In this document: in pieces, positions 23,831 through 31,823 of the stretch | How the letters are laid out: each line of letters starts with the position of its first letter | Numbering within the stretch: position 1 is the first letter of the stretch | Source of the DNA: JAUUSJ01 sp964439395 | GTDB lineage: Bacteria; Bacillota; Clostridia; Lachnospirales; Lachnospiraceae | Length of the DNA: 31,880 nt | Reading direction: 5' to 3' | NCBI GenBank assembly: GCA_964439395.1 | Contig: CAYTNV010000035.1 | Location: forward strand, 1 to 31,880 | Translations under genes and position numbers: made by a program | The notes under the pieces: generated by a model | What the model was told of the DNA's origin: nothing | Seen by the model: the letters and a program-made list of their open reading frames with translations, nothing else | Databases searched by the model: none

Positions 23831-25369
23831 CTATAATCCTAAAATCGAACCAAGAAAACATATCACTCCCGCCACAGCTACATCAAATATGAAATACTTA
23901 AACACTGCACTCAAAATCTTACTCTCTGATCCAATCGCATTAATAGCCCCAGCCCCTATCGCAATACTCTGTGGACAAATCATTTTTCCAATCCCTGCTC
24001 CCATCACATTCGCTGCAGCCATCCATGCTGGATTTAGAGACAAAGATTTTGCAGTCTCAATCTGTAATTTTCCAAATAATATATTTGTAGATGTTCCAGA
24101 TCCTGTGATAAATCCTCCCAATGCTCCAATAGAGGGAGCGATAAAAGAATAAAATGGTCCAGTTGCAATAACAAGGAAACTTGCAATATCTGAAATCATT
24201 CCACTATAACTCATGACTTTTGCAATAGATAATACAGAACAAATTGTAATAATAGTTCTCCAATATTTTACTATTGTCTCCCCCAAAATTTGAATCATTC
24301 TTCCTAGATTCTCTCCCTGTATCCATCCACCTAAAAATGTAGCGATAAGAATAATTATTCCTGGCGTGTTAATCCAGCTAAAACTTAATGTATTTGCCCC
24401 TTCTCCCGTATATACAGTGAGATTTGTCTTAATACGAGAAATTGCATTATAAATAAAAGGAAAAAGCTTGGAAGTTCCCATTAAAAGAAGAAAAATAAGC
24501 CAAAAAGGAGCCCAAGCTCTCACTCCTTCCATAAATTCCACCTTATTTTTTTCCCCCTCCATCGCAATCATATATTCAGGATCTACTTTCTGGTAAAATA
24601 ATTTCGCTGTGACAATCATGCATATCATAGAAATAATCGCCCCAATAATATTTGGAAGCTCTGATCCCAATGTTCTAGCCACAATCATCCACGGAATGAG
24701 AAAGGAGAAAGAAGCGACAAGAAGCATCGAAAGCATTCCCTTAAAAGCTCTTTTTCCTTCTCCACAAATCCATACTAATAAAAATGGTGAGAGAAAAGTA
24801 ATAACCGACTGAATCAAAGTCGCATTCGCATTCAGCGTTAGTACATCGATTCCAGTTATATCAGCTAACGTACTCATAGGAATTCCAACTGATCCAAAGG
24901 CTGTCGTTGTCGTATTTATTGCTAAACAAGAGATGACTGCCAAAAAAGGATCCATTCCAACTCCTGCCAAAATAGAGGCAGGAATAGCGACAGCTGTCCC
25001 AAATCCCGCCATCCCTTCCATAAAATTTCCAAATCCCCATCCGACAATCAACGTAAGAATTCTCCTATCATGAGAGACACTCCCAAGCATTTTCTTAATT
25101 ATCTCCATTGCTCCCGTCGCCGCCGTCAAATTATACGTAAATAGCGCCGCAATAACAACCAAACTAATTGGCCATAATCCGTTTAATACTCCCTCCAAAA
25201 TTGCTGTTGCTGTATTTATAACAGAAAGCCTCCAGTAGAAAATAGCCAGTACAACTGCGACTGCTAGAGAAGTTAGACATGCCTGATAGCCTGGCATTTT
25301 TAATCCAATTAAAGCTATAATAAGCCATAAAATAGGAAGCATAGATAAGAAAAATTCAAAAAATAGCAT
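23831..25369 (-). CDS. lctP: L-lactate permease family transporter
   Basis: LctP family proteins move lactate (or glycolate) across the membrane with protons. The 512 residues are almost wholly hydrophobic with 12 or more helices. Family segments include GWGFGNFMEGMAGFGTAVAI, AINTTTTAFGSVGIPMSTLA and, near the end, GGFITGSGTSTNILFGKLQ. The start is the ATG at 25367-25369, with GAGGGG 8 bases upstream; a frame opening 15 codons earlier has no ribosome site. It follows the ROK kinase gene by 156 bp. A TATAAT lies in that gap without a matching -35, so it could have its own promoter. Its place after the sialic acid genes suggests a link with pyruvate or lactate released from that pathway, which is inference. 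Confidence 0.9.
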   Translation of the reverse strand: MLFFEFFLSMLPILWLIIALIGLKMPGYQACLTSLAVAVVLAIFYWRLSVINTATAILEGVLNGLWPISLVVIAALFTYNLTAATGAMEIIKKMLGSVSHDRRILTLIVGWGFGNFMEGMAGFGTAVAIPASILAGVGMDPFLAVISCLAINTTTTAFGSVGIPMSTLADITGIDVLTLNANATLIQSVITFLSPFLLVWICGEGKRAFKGMLSMLLVASFSFLIPWMIVARTLGSELPNIIGAIISMICMIVTAKLFYQKVDPEYMIAMEGEKNKVEFMEGVRAWAPFWLIFLLLMGTSKLFPFIYNAISRIKTNLTVYTGEGANTLSFSWINTPGIIILIATFLGGWIQGENLGRMIQILGETIVKYWRTIITICSVLSIAKVMSYSGMISDIASFLVIATGPFYSFIAPSIGALGGFITGSGTSTNILFGKLQIETAKSLSLNPAWMAAANVMGAGIGKMICPQSIAIGAGAINAIGSESKILSAVFKYFIFDVAVAGVICFLGSILGL

Positions 25370-25525
25370 TTTATATCCCCTCTCACTATAATAAAGTACT
25401 ACATATTTTCCCATAAATTATTATAAAATATACGGAAGATAATTAATTCCTATCCCTTTGAAATGAAAAACTACTTCTCTGCTTCATTTAATTATGTTAA
25501 TAATATAGACTATTTTTTATTTCTT

Positions 25526-26413
25526 TTATATCCTTTGCATCTGTCTGAAATGATAAAATGCCCCTATCATTCCAGCATTATTTTGATGTTTTGCAAACTT
25601 TAGTCTTGTCTTCGATCTAATCGCTGGTACAAGCCATTTATCCAATGCTCTTTCAATCTTTTCTCTCAAATATATCTCCTGAGCCATAATTCCGCCGCCA
25701 AGTACAACTACCTCTGGATTTAATACATAACAAATATTGGAAATCCCCTGTCCTAATACATCAACCATCTCATCAATTGCGCGAACACAAAGCTCATCTC
25801 CCCTCTTTGCCTCCTCAAATATACGTTTTCCATTCCAATCTATTTCTAGTTCATTTTTCCACTCCGCCACTTTACGAGTTAAAATACTCGCAGCACCTAA
25901 TGTCTGGAAATCACTTCCATACATATGCATATATCCAACTTCACATGCACTTCCTGAAAAACCGCGAAATACCTTTCCGTCGAGAATTGCACATCCGCCG
26001 ATTCCTGTGCCAATCGTAAGCATTAGCAATACTTTACTGTCTTTTGCCGCACCAGAAATATACTCCGCCAAGCCAGCGCAATTTACATCATTTTCCACCT
26101 CACATGGAATACCGAATTTTTTCTCTATTATAGACTTAAACTTTGTTCCTGTATAATTTGGAATGAGTGGTGCCGAGTAGAAAATCTCTCCTTTTTCTAT
26201 ATCTACCATCCCAGCTGTAGAAATACAAACACCGCTTATCTGTGTGTTTTTCCTATAATTTCCAACAATATCTATTATTTTTTCAAGAATAGAGGGACCA
26301 CCCTTATACGCTTCTGTCTTCATCTCACTACTCGTTAAAATTTCTCCATTTTCATTCATCAAGCCATATTTTATTGCTGTTCCACCAATATCTATACTAA
26401 TATATTCTCTCAT
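25526..26413 (-). CDS. nanK: ROK family sugar kinase, probably N-acetylmannosamine kinase
   Basis: ATP-dependent cytoplasmic sugar kinase. The 295 residues have the phosphate-binding SIDIGGTAIKYG at the N-terminus, a catalytic aspartate in ENDVNCAGLAEY, LTIGTGIGG and GGGIMAQ. The usual ROK zinc signature (HxnCxCGxxGCxE) is missing: the region reads GYMHMYGSDFQTLGAAS. This is true of some NanK and beta-glucoside kinases. The link to nanA and nanQ makes N-acetylmannosamine the likeliest substrate; glucose or another hexose is the alternative. The start has AGGGA 8 bases upstream. Two TCATATGA palindromes lie in front of it, and a 187-bp gap with hairpins separates it from nanQ. Confidence 0.78.
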   Translation of the reverse strand: MREYISIDIGGTAIKYGLMNENGEILTSSEMKTEAYKGGPSILEKIIDIVGNYRKNTQISGVCISTAGMVDIEKGEIFYSAPLIPNYTGTKFKSIIEKKFGIPCEVENDVNCAGLAEYISGAAKDSKVLLMLTIGTGIGGCAILDGKVFRGFSGSACEVGYMHMYGSDFQTLGAASILTRKVAEWKNELEIDWNGKRIFEEAKRGDELCVRAIDEMVDVLGQGISNICYVLNPEVVVLGGGIMAQEIYLREKIERALDKWLVPAIRSKTRLKFAKHQNNAGMIGAFYHFRQMQRI

Positions 26414-26438
26414 TTTATTTCCCTACTTTCACTATAAA

Positions 26439-26467
26439 TCATATGAATTTTTCCCTTAATCATATGA
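26439..26467. promoter_or_regulatory. Twin TCATATGA palindromes upstream of the ROK kinase
   Basis: Identical 8-bp palindromes at 26439-26446 and 26460-26467 have centres exactly 21 bp apart (two helical turns), 25-55 bp before the kinase start codon. This spacing fits two dimers binding on one DNA face. No sialic acid regulator gene is in the window to pair with it. Confidence 0.4.
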
Positions 26468-26553
26468 TACATAAAATACTGCATTAATCCAACTATTCCA
26501 TATTTCATTCCCTTTTGGACAGATAAATATGTAAAATAATCTAATAAGAGGCG

Positions 26554-26591
26554 AAAAGACAAACCTCTTTTTAATCATTGGTTTGCCTTTT
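26554..26591 (-). terminator. Hairpin after nanQ, possible terminator or attenuator
   Basis: On the minus strand AAAAGGCAAACC pairs with GGTTTGTCTTTT over 12 bp with one G-U pair, ten bases past the nanQ stop. An overlapping stem AAGAGG/CCTCTT (26547-26572 region) cannot form at the same time. The T-run is short, so read-through into the kinase gene is possible. Confidence 0.5.
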
Positions 26592-26600
26592 CATTTAAAT

Positions 26601-27056
26601 CTATCCTTCTACTCGTACTTTGAAAATTGCTTTTTTAATTTTGGATGGCCCTGTCACTGCTACTGCTGTACGATGTCCATCACTTGGATAACAAACCAAG
26701 AAATCTCCGTTATGTAAAACTACAGAAGCATTTTTTTCACCTTCCATTGGAAGAAAATCATCTTTTTCTACGAACTCTTTTAATTCCATATTTTGAATAA
26801 AGTTAAGATCAATTTGTTCTTCTCCTTGAATCATAAAATGAACATCAAGATAATTTTTATGTGCCTCCCAAAAACGCTTTTCGGCATCTGTCGTTTCATA
26901 TTCAACAATATTTACAAACAATCTATCTCCATCGATTTCGTGACTGCCCTTTTCAAATGCGAATAAATCATTTGCTTTTGCGTACTCAAAACATTCCTGA
27001 ATACCTTTTTCTAAATAGGAAAATTCTTTTAAGTTTTTCATATTTCCAAAAATCAT
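26601..27056 (-). CDS. nanQ: YhcH/YjgK/YiaL family protein, probable sialic acid anomerase NanQ
   Basis: Cupin-like small protein (151 residues) of DUF386. Relatives speed interconversion of sialic acid anomers so that the sugar fits the lyase. Conserved features are RFWEAHKNYLDVHFMIQGEEQI with its metal histidines, DFLVCYPSDGHRT with another, and the C-terminal KKAIFKVRV. The start is the ATG at 27054-27056, with a perfect AGGAGG 5 bases before it; a frame opening six codons earlier would swallow that site. It begins 29 bp after the symporter gene in the same transcript. Confidence 0.88.
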   Translation of the reverse strand: MIFGNMKNLKEFSYLEKGIQECFEYAKANDLFAFEKGSHEIDGDRLFVNIVEYETTDAEKRFWEAHKNYLDVHFMIQGEEQIDLNFIQNMELKEFVEKDDFLPMEGEKNASVVLHNGDFLVCYPSDGHRTAVAVTGPSKIKKAIFKVRVEG

Positions 27057-27085
27057 ATCTGCCTCCTCGCTCACCCAAAAATCAA

Positions 27086-28591
27086 TTAGTTTTTATAAAT
27101 CGTTGTATTTGGCAAAGGTACGGAATTATCCCCTTTTGCTTTTCTCCAAATCATGCTTGCTGGAATACCTACAATAAGTGATACTATAATTGAAATGATG
27201 GAGTATGACCAAATAGAAACTGCTCCTGCTGGTGCAAAATACTTAATTCCAACCATAACAACAGATGCTGCAATAAACGCTAATGTCGCACCAAATGTAT
27301 TTGCTACTTTTGTAAATGCTCCAAGAATAAAGGTTCCAATCAAAATACCGAGAACTAATCCCATAAATCCATTAAACCATTCGTATGCAGATTTCACCCC
27401 ACCGTTTGCAAGAACCATAGATACAACAATTGCAAAAATACCGACGATTAATGATACGTATTGACCAATTTTTGTCTGTTTTTCAAAGCTTAATTCCTTC
27501 TTTGATAGACGCTCTTGAATATCTAAGGTCCAACTCGATGCCACTGAGTTTAATCCAGTAGAAAGTGTTGACTGGGCTGCCGCATAGATAGCTGCTAAAA
27601 GAAGTCCTGTAATACCAACTGGAAGTTCAAATGCAATATAAGACGCAAAGATTTGATCTTGCGCAGCTGCTGGCGGCAATGCATTTTGTTGATAAAATAC
27701 ATATAACCCTGTACCAATAAGGTAAAATACTGTTGCAATAAAAATGGATAAAGCACCGTTTGCTAACATCATTTTATTTAATTTCCTTGTATCTGTTGTT
27801 GTTGTAAAACGCTGTACAATATCTTGACTTGATACGTAGGAACCCATCGTATTGAATCCCGCACCAACAATCATAAGGAATACACTATCTTTTAAAATAT
27901 TCATATCAAAAATAGGCTGGTCTGCAGAAAGAAATTTTCCATCCGTCGCAAAAGCTGAGAAAATTGCTCCTATTCCACCATCAAGATGTACAATCAAAAA
28001 GATAAAGGCAAATGTTACACCGATTAAAAGTACAGAGCCTTGAATAAAGTCTGTCCAAAGTACCGATTTTAATCCACCTGTATAGGAGTAAATGATTGCA
28101 ATTACACCCATAATAATAATTAATATATTTACATTGATTCCCGTCAAACTTGAGAGAACCATACATGGAAGATACATAATAATTGACATACGACCAACTT
28201 GATAAACGATAAACATAATCGCACCAAGTACACGAAGTCCTTTACTTTCAAATCTTAATTCAAGATAATGATAAGCTGTATCGATATCTAATTTACTATA
28301 AATCGGCAGGAAAAACTTAATTGTAATTGGAATTGCCAAAAGCATACCAAGCTGTGCAAACCACATAATCCATGTTCCCGCATATGAATTGCCTGCCAAT
28401 GACAAGAATGAAATCGGACTTAACAAGGTTGCAAAAATTGATACGGATGTCACCCACCAAGGTACTGTTCCATCCCCTTTAAAATATTCTTTTCCCTTCA
28501 TTTCTCTTTTTGCAAACTGTAGACCAGCAAATAATACCGCCGCCAAGTATACAACTAAAATAACCAAATCAACTGTAGTAAAACCTTGCAT
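27086..28591 (-). CDS. Sodium:solute symporter (SSS family), probable sialic acid transporter
   Basis: Secondary transporter with about 13 membrane helices, 501 residues. The N-terminal FTTVDLVILVVYLAAVLFAG, the GKEYFKGDGTVPWWVTSVSIFAT segment and IIYSYTGGLKSVLWTDFIQG are typical of SSS proteins of the SiaT/NanT type. It lies between nanA (87 bp upstream, no terminator) and nanQ, and is therefore assigned to N-acetylneuraminate uptake driven by sodium. AGGAGGAG lies 4 bases before the ATG. Sugar specificity is inferred from position only. Confidence 0.88.
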   Translation of the reverse strand: MQGFTTVDLVILVVYLAAVLFAGLQFAKREMKGKEYFKGDGTVPWWVTSVSIFATLLSPISFLSLAGNSYAGTWIMWFAQLGMLLAIPITIKFFLPIYSKLDIDTAYHYLELRFESKGLRVLGAIMFIVYQVGRMSIIMYLPCMVLSSLTGINVNILIIIMGVIAIIYSYTGGLKSVLWTDFIQGSVLLIGVTFAFIFLIVHLDGGIGAIFSAFATDGKFLSADQPIFDMNILKDSVFLMIVGAGFNTMGSYVSSQDIVQRFTTTTDTRKLNKMMLANGALSIFIATVFYLIGTGLYVFYQQNALPPAAAQDQIFASYIAFELPVGITGLLLAAIYAAAQSTLSTGLNSVASSWTLDIQERLSKKELSFEKQTKIGQYVSLIVGIFAIVVSMVLANGGVKSAYEWFNGFMGLVLGILIGTFILGAFTKVANTFGATLAFIAASVVMVGIKYFAPAGAVSIWSYSIISIIVSLIVGIPASMIWRKAKGDNSVPLPNTTIYKN

Positions 28592-28678
28592 TTTTCTCCT
28601 CCTGAAATTTTCTTCTCAAACGAATATTTACACTCCGCTTTGCTACTTACTCATAATACCCCAAATTTTTATTTATGT

Positions 28679-29599
28679 TTATACGAGAAATTTTTCTTTT
28701 ATATGACAAATCATCTTTGCAGCTTCTTCTACGATTTCCATATCGCTGTCAATCAATGCTGCTAAAGGTTCTCTCACTCCGCCAAGATCTAAGCTTTCAT
28801 TTATTTTAAGAATAGCCTTAATTACTCCATACATATTTCCATGCGCAGAACACATTTTATAAATTACCTCATTTACTTCATATTGGAGTTGTCTTGCTGT
28901 TGCCATATCATTTACTTTTACAAGCTCATCTAATTTTAAGAATAATTCTGGCATTACACCGTATGTTCCGCCGATACCAGCTTCCGCACCAATTACACGA
29001 CCGCTAATAAATTGTTCGTCTGGACCATTAAAAATAATATAATCGTCTCCTGCTGCCTGCTTGAACATTTGAATGTCCTGAACTGGCATAGATGAGTTTT
29101 TAACGCCAATTACATTTGGATTTTTCCTCATCTCTGCAAAAAGATTCTGTGTGAGAGCAACACCTGCAAGCTGCGGAATATTATAAATAACAAAATCTGT
29201 ATTTGGTGCGGCTGCACTCATATCATTCCAGTATTTTGCTATTGCATATTCTGGTAAACGAAAATAAATTGGTGGAATCGCTGCAATTGCATCTACTCCA
29301 AGGTTTTCTGCATGTTTTGCGAGTTCTACACTGTCTTTTATATTATTACAAGCAACATGTGCAATAACTGTTAATTTTCCTTTCGCTACTTTCATCACAT
29401 TTTCCAAGACAATTTTTCTATCTTCTACACTCTGATAAATGCATTCTCCCGAAGAGCCATTTACATAAACACCCTTTACCCCTTTTTCCACAAAATACTT
29501 TGCTAACGCCTGCACACCTTCTGGCGAGATATTTCCCTCTTTGTCATAACATGCATAAAATGCTGGGATAACTCCTTTGTACTTGTTTAAATTTCTCAT
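28679..29599 (-). CDS. nanA: N-acetylneuraminate lyase
   Basis: Class I aldolase that splits N-acetylneuraminate into pyruvate and N-acetylmannosamine. The 306-residue TIM barrel carries GSSGE (48-52) for the carboxylate, Y139 in the IYNIPQLAGV strand and the Schiff-base lysine K167 in IGVKNSS. The pattern IPPIYFRLPEYAIAKYW and NGPDEQFISGR is that of NanA rather than of dihydrodipicolinate synthase. The start is the ATG at 29597-29599, with AAGGAAGAG upstream. A longer frame reaches 29713 but its first codons overlap the promoter -35, so it is rejected. It is the first gene of the sialic acid operon. Confidence 0.92.
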   Translation of the reverse strand: MRNLNKYKGVIPAFYACYDKEGNISPEGVQALAKYFVEKGVKGVYVNGSSGECIYQSVEDRKIVLENVMKVAKGKLTVIAHVACNNIKDSVELAKHAENLGVDAIAAIPPIYFRLPEYAIAKYWNDMSAAAPNTDFVIYNIPQLAGVALTQNLFAEMRKNPNVIGVKNSSMPVQDIQMFKQAAGDDYIIFNGPDEQFISGRVIGAEAGIGGTYGVMPELFLKLDELVKVNDMATARQLQYEVNEVIYKMCSAHGNMYGVIKAILKINESLDLGGVREPLAALIDSDMEIVEEAAKMICHIKEKFLV

Positions 29600-29684
29600 C
29601 GTTTTCTCTTCCTTTCTTTTTGTTGCATTTTTATATGTTTCTCTGTGACCTTTTTTAATACCTTGCATTTGTTTTTCTGTAGGC

Positions 29685-29713
29685 ATTATATCTTTCTCAT
29701 AAATTAATTTCAA
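29685..29713 (-). promoter_or_regulatory. Sigma-A promoter of the sialic acid operon
   Basis: Minus-strand TTGAAA (29708-29713), a 17-base spacer and a perfect TATAAT (29685-29690). The leader to nanA would be about 78 nt. This is the best vegetative promoter in the window. Confidence 0.75.
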
Positions 29714-29962
29714 TAAACTGGATTGTTTCTTAAAGTTCTTTCATCTTTTTCAATTTATTCTTTTAATATTAATATTTTTTAAGACTATTTTTATAGGTTT
29801 TCTACAAAAGAAAGGGTTTTTCTTTCCAAGATTTTTGTCTGTTTCAATAAATTTATTAAAATAAATGCTTCCTCCATCCAATGGTAAATAGAACTTATCT
29901 TTCTACTGAAAATTCAAATATCCATCATAATATTACCAGCTGATTTTACTTAAAATTATTAT
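29714..29962. other. Intergenic region upstream of the sialic acid promoter
   Basis: No gene is supported. It holds a near-perfect AT-rich dyad TTTCAATAAATTTATTAAA (29842-29860). The string TTTATTGAAA on the minus strand occurs both there and again over the promoter -35. These might be regulator sites, but low complexity makes chance likely. I saw no clear catabolite-response element. Confidence 0.35.
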
Positions 29963-29995
29963 AAAAAAAGAAGAACTAGATTTTTCTAGTCCTTC
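29963..29995 (-). terminator. Rho-independent terminator of the MATE gene
   Basis: On the minus strand GAAGGACTAGA pairs with TCTAGTTCTTC (11 bp, one G-U) around a four-base loop and is followed by seven Ts. It lies about 118 bp past the MATE stop and separates that gene from the sialic acid operon. Confidence 0.85.
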
Positions 29996-30112
29996 ACAGT
30001 TTTAAAATATGCTATTAAAAAATACAAAAGTTTTAATATAAATTTTTATCATTTTTTCAAATATCTACTATTCACTTTCGCTCCTATGTCTTGAAACATA
30101 ATTGAACTCATT

Positions 30113-31513
30113 TTATTTCTTTTCATCTTTCAAATGCTCTGCTTCTTCTCCATCCTTTGGCATCTTCTTAAACTCCATTAAAACCATTACAATCGCTAAA
30201 GCGCCTGCCGCTGCATCTGCAATCGGTCCCGCAAACATAACACCGTCAATACCCATAATCATTGGTAAAATAATAACAAGCGGAATTAAGAAAATAATTT
30301 GTCTCGTCATAGAAAGTAAAATACCTTTTTTTGCCTTTCCGATAGAGGTAAAAAAATTAGATGTAAGTGGCTGAATTCCATTTATAAAAGTAAAAAACAT
30401 AAAAATTCGAAAATATCGAACTGCAAATTGGTAATAAGTCTCCTCACCATTTCCAAATATACTTGTAATCTGTATTGGGAATAATTGAAAAGCGAAAAAA
30501 GCAAGAATTGCAATTGCTGTCGCAATACTTCCCGATAATTTATATGTCTTTTTCACGCGAGTATAGTTTCTCGCTCCATAATTAAATCCAAATAATGGCT
30601 GAGAACCCTGAGAAATACCGATAACAATCGCCAGGAAAATCATATTTACCTTTGATACGATACCAACTACAGCAAGTGGAATATCACTTCCATAAATCGA
30701 TTTCGCTCCATAATAACGAAGTATATTATTCATAACAATCTGCATTAACATCATTGCAAGCTGATTAAAACAAGATGCTCCACCGAGCGACGCCACCGCT
30801 AAAACATATTTTCCTCTCGGAATAAAATCACCAAGTTTAAATTTCACAGTCTTATATCTAGGTAAATAACCAAGTACTAAAATAGCCGACAAAATCTGTC
30901 CTGTAATCGTCGCTACCGCTGCGCCTGCAATTCCCCAGTGAAATTTAAAAATAAAAATAGGGTCTAAAATGGCATTTAAAACTGCACCACTCACATTAGA
31001 AATCATCGCAAAGGTTGGACTGCCGTCCGAACGAATCAAATGATTTCCACCGATTCCCAAAATATAAAATGGCATTCCAAATGATGTAATTCCGACATAC
31101 GTCATTGCATAATCCAATACTTGCTCAGTCGCTCCAAAAGCAATAATTAATGGATGTAAAAATAATCGAACAATAATACAAATAATAACTCCCGATAAAA
31201 CTAAACTTCCATATGCAGCTCCTGCTACTTTTTTTGCCTTATCTGAATTTTTTTTACCCATCTCTAAATTAAAATTAGAAGCTCCTCCGATTCCTAATAA
31301 TAATCCAAGTGCCGTCGCTAATGTTGTCAGCGGAAAAGCAACATTTGTCGCCGCATTTCCGTACATTCCAACTCCCTGACCAATAAAAATCTGATCTACA
31401 ATATTATAAAGCGCACTGACTAACATGCTAATCACTGCTGGAATTGCAAACTTAGGTAAAATTTTTCCTATTGGAGCATATCCAAGTGGATTTTCTCTCT
31501 TTGTAGTTTCCAT
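30113..31513 (-). CDS. MATE family efflux transporter (MepA-like)
   Basis: Twelve-helix Na+ or H+ coupled exporter of drugs or metabolites, 466 residues. The N-terminal IGKILPKFAIPAVISMLVSA with LYNIVDQIFIGQGVG matches the MepA/NorM-type first repeat, and GISQGSQPLFGFNYGARNY the loop at the start of the second half. The C-terminus is short and charged. GAGGA lies 8 bases before the ATG. It is transcribed alone, with a promoter at 31657-31685 and a strong terminator downstream. Nothing in the sequence identifies the substrate, and no regulator is adjacent. Confidence 0.92.
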   Translation of the reverse strand: METTKRENPLGYAPIGKILPKFAIPAVISMLVSALYNIVDQIFIGQGVGMYGNAATNVAFPLTTLATALGLLLGIGGASNFNLEMGKKNSDKAKKVAGAAYGSLVLSGVIICIIVRLFLHPLIIAFGATEQVLDYAMTYVGITSFGMPFYILGIGGNHLIRSDGSPTFAMISNVSGAVLNAILDPIFIFKFHWGIAGAAVATITGQILSAILVLGYLPRYKTVKFKLGDFIPRGKYVLAVASLGGASCFNQLAMMLMQIVMNNILRYYGAKSIYGSDIPLAVVGIVSKVNMIFLAIVIGISQGSQPLFGFNYGARNYTRVKKTYKLSGSIATAIAILAFFAFQLFPIQITSIFGNGEETYYQFAVRYFRIFMFFTFINGIQPLTSNFFTSIGKAKKGILLSMTRQIIFLIPLVIILPMIMGIDGVMFAGPIADAAAGALAIVMVLMEFKKMPKDGEEAEHLKDEKK

Positions 31514-31656
31514 AATAATTCCTCACTTCTCTTTCGATATCCATTTTTTTATTTTATTATTGTTTACAAAATACTAAATCTTAATAATAAAAAAATAGCA
31601 TCTTCTTACTTTTACCCTATCTCTTTCCTCTCCCTTTTCTAATAGTTTCTCTCTTA

Positions 31657-31685
31657 AGTATAATATTGAAGATAGAAAAAGACAA
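31657..31685 (-). promoter_or_regulatory. Probable promoter of the MATE gene
   Basis: Minus-strand TTGTCT (31680-31685), a 17-base spacer and TATACT (31657-31662). The leader would be about 140 nt and AT-rich, with no evident riboswitch. Confidence 0.5.
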
Positions 31686-31710
31686 GAATATTGAAAATAT
31701 TTTGAAAAAA

Positions 31711-31742
31711 TAAAAAATAAAACTCTTGCAAATCTGCAAGAG
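31711..31742 (-). terminator. Rho-independent terminator of the tRNA-Gly unit
   Basis: CTCTTGCA and TGCAAGAG (31723-31730 and 31735-31742) form an 8-bp stem with loop GATT on the minus strand, followed by TTTTATTTTTTATTTTTT. It is 8 bases past the last tRNA. Confidence 0.88.
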
Positions 31743-31749
31743 CTTTGAG

Positions 31750-31822
31750 AGCGATAGACGGGGCTCGAACCCGCGGTCTCGACCTTGGCAAGGTCGCGCG
31801 TTACCAACTACGCCACTATCGC
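31750..31822 (-). tRNA. tRNA-Gly (anticodon GCC)
   Basis: The acceptor arms GCGATAG and CTATCGC pair perfectly (discriminator T). The D arm is GCG..CGC, the anticodon stem CGACC/GGTCG with loop TTGCCAA gives GCC, and the T arm is GCGGG-TTCGAGC-CCCGT. The 3' CCA is not encoded. Confidence 0.95.
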
Positions 31823-31823
31823 A

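Noticed and set aside
29600..29713. Longer N-terminus for NanA starting at 29713
   Set aside because: That start lies in the promoter -35, has no ribosome site, and the added residues match no lyase domain; the ATG at 29599 has a good ribosome site.
31574..31807. 77-residue minus-strand open frame at the right end
   Set aside because: It runs through the tRNA-Gly gene and its terminator, so it is a shadow of RNA sequence.
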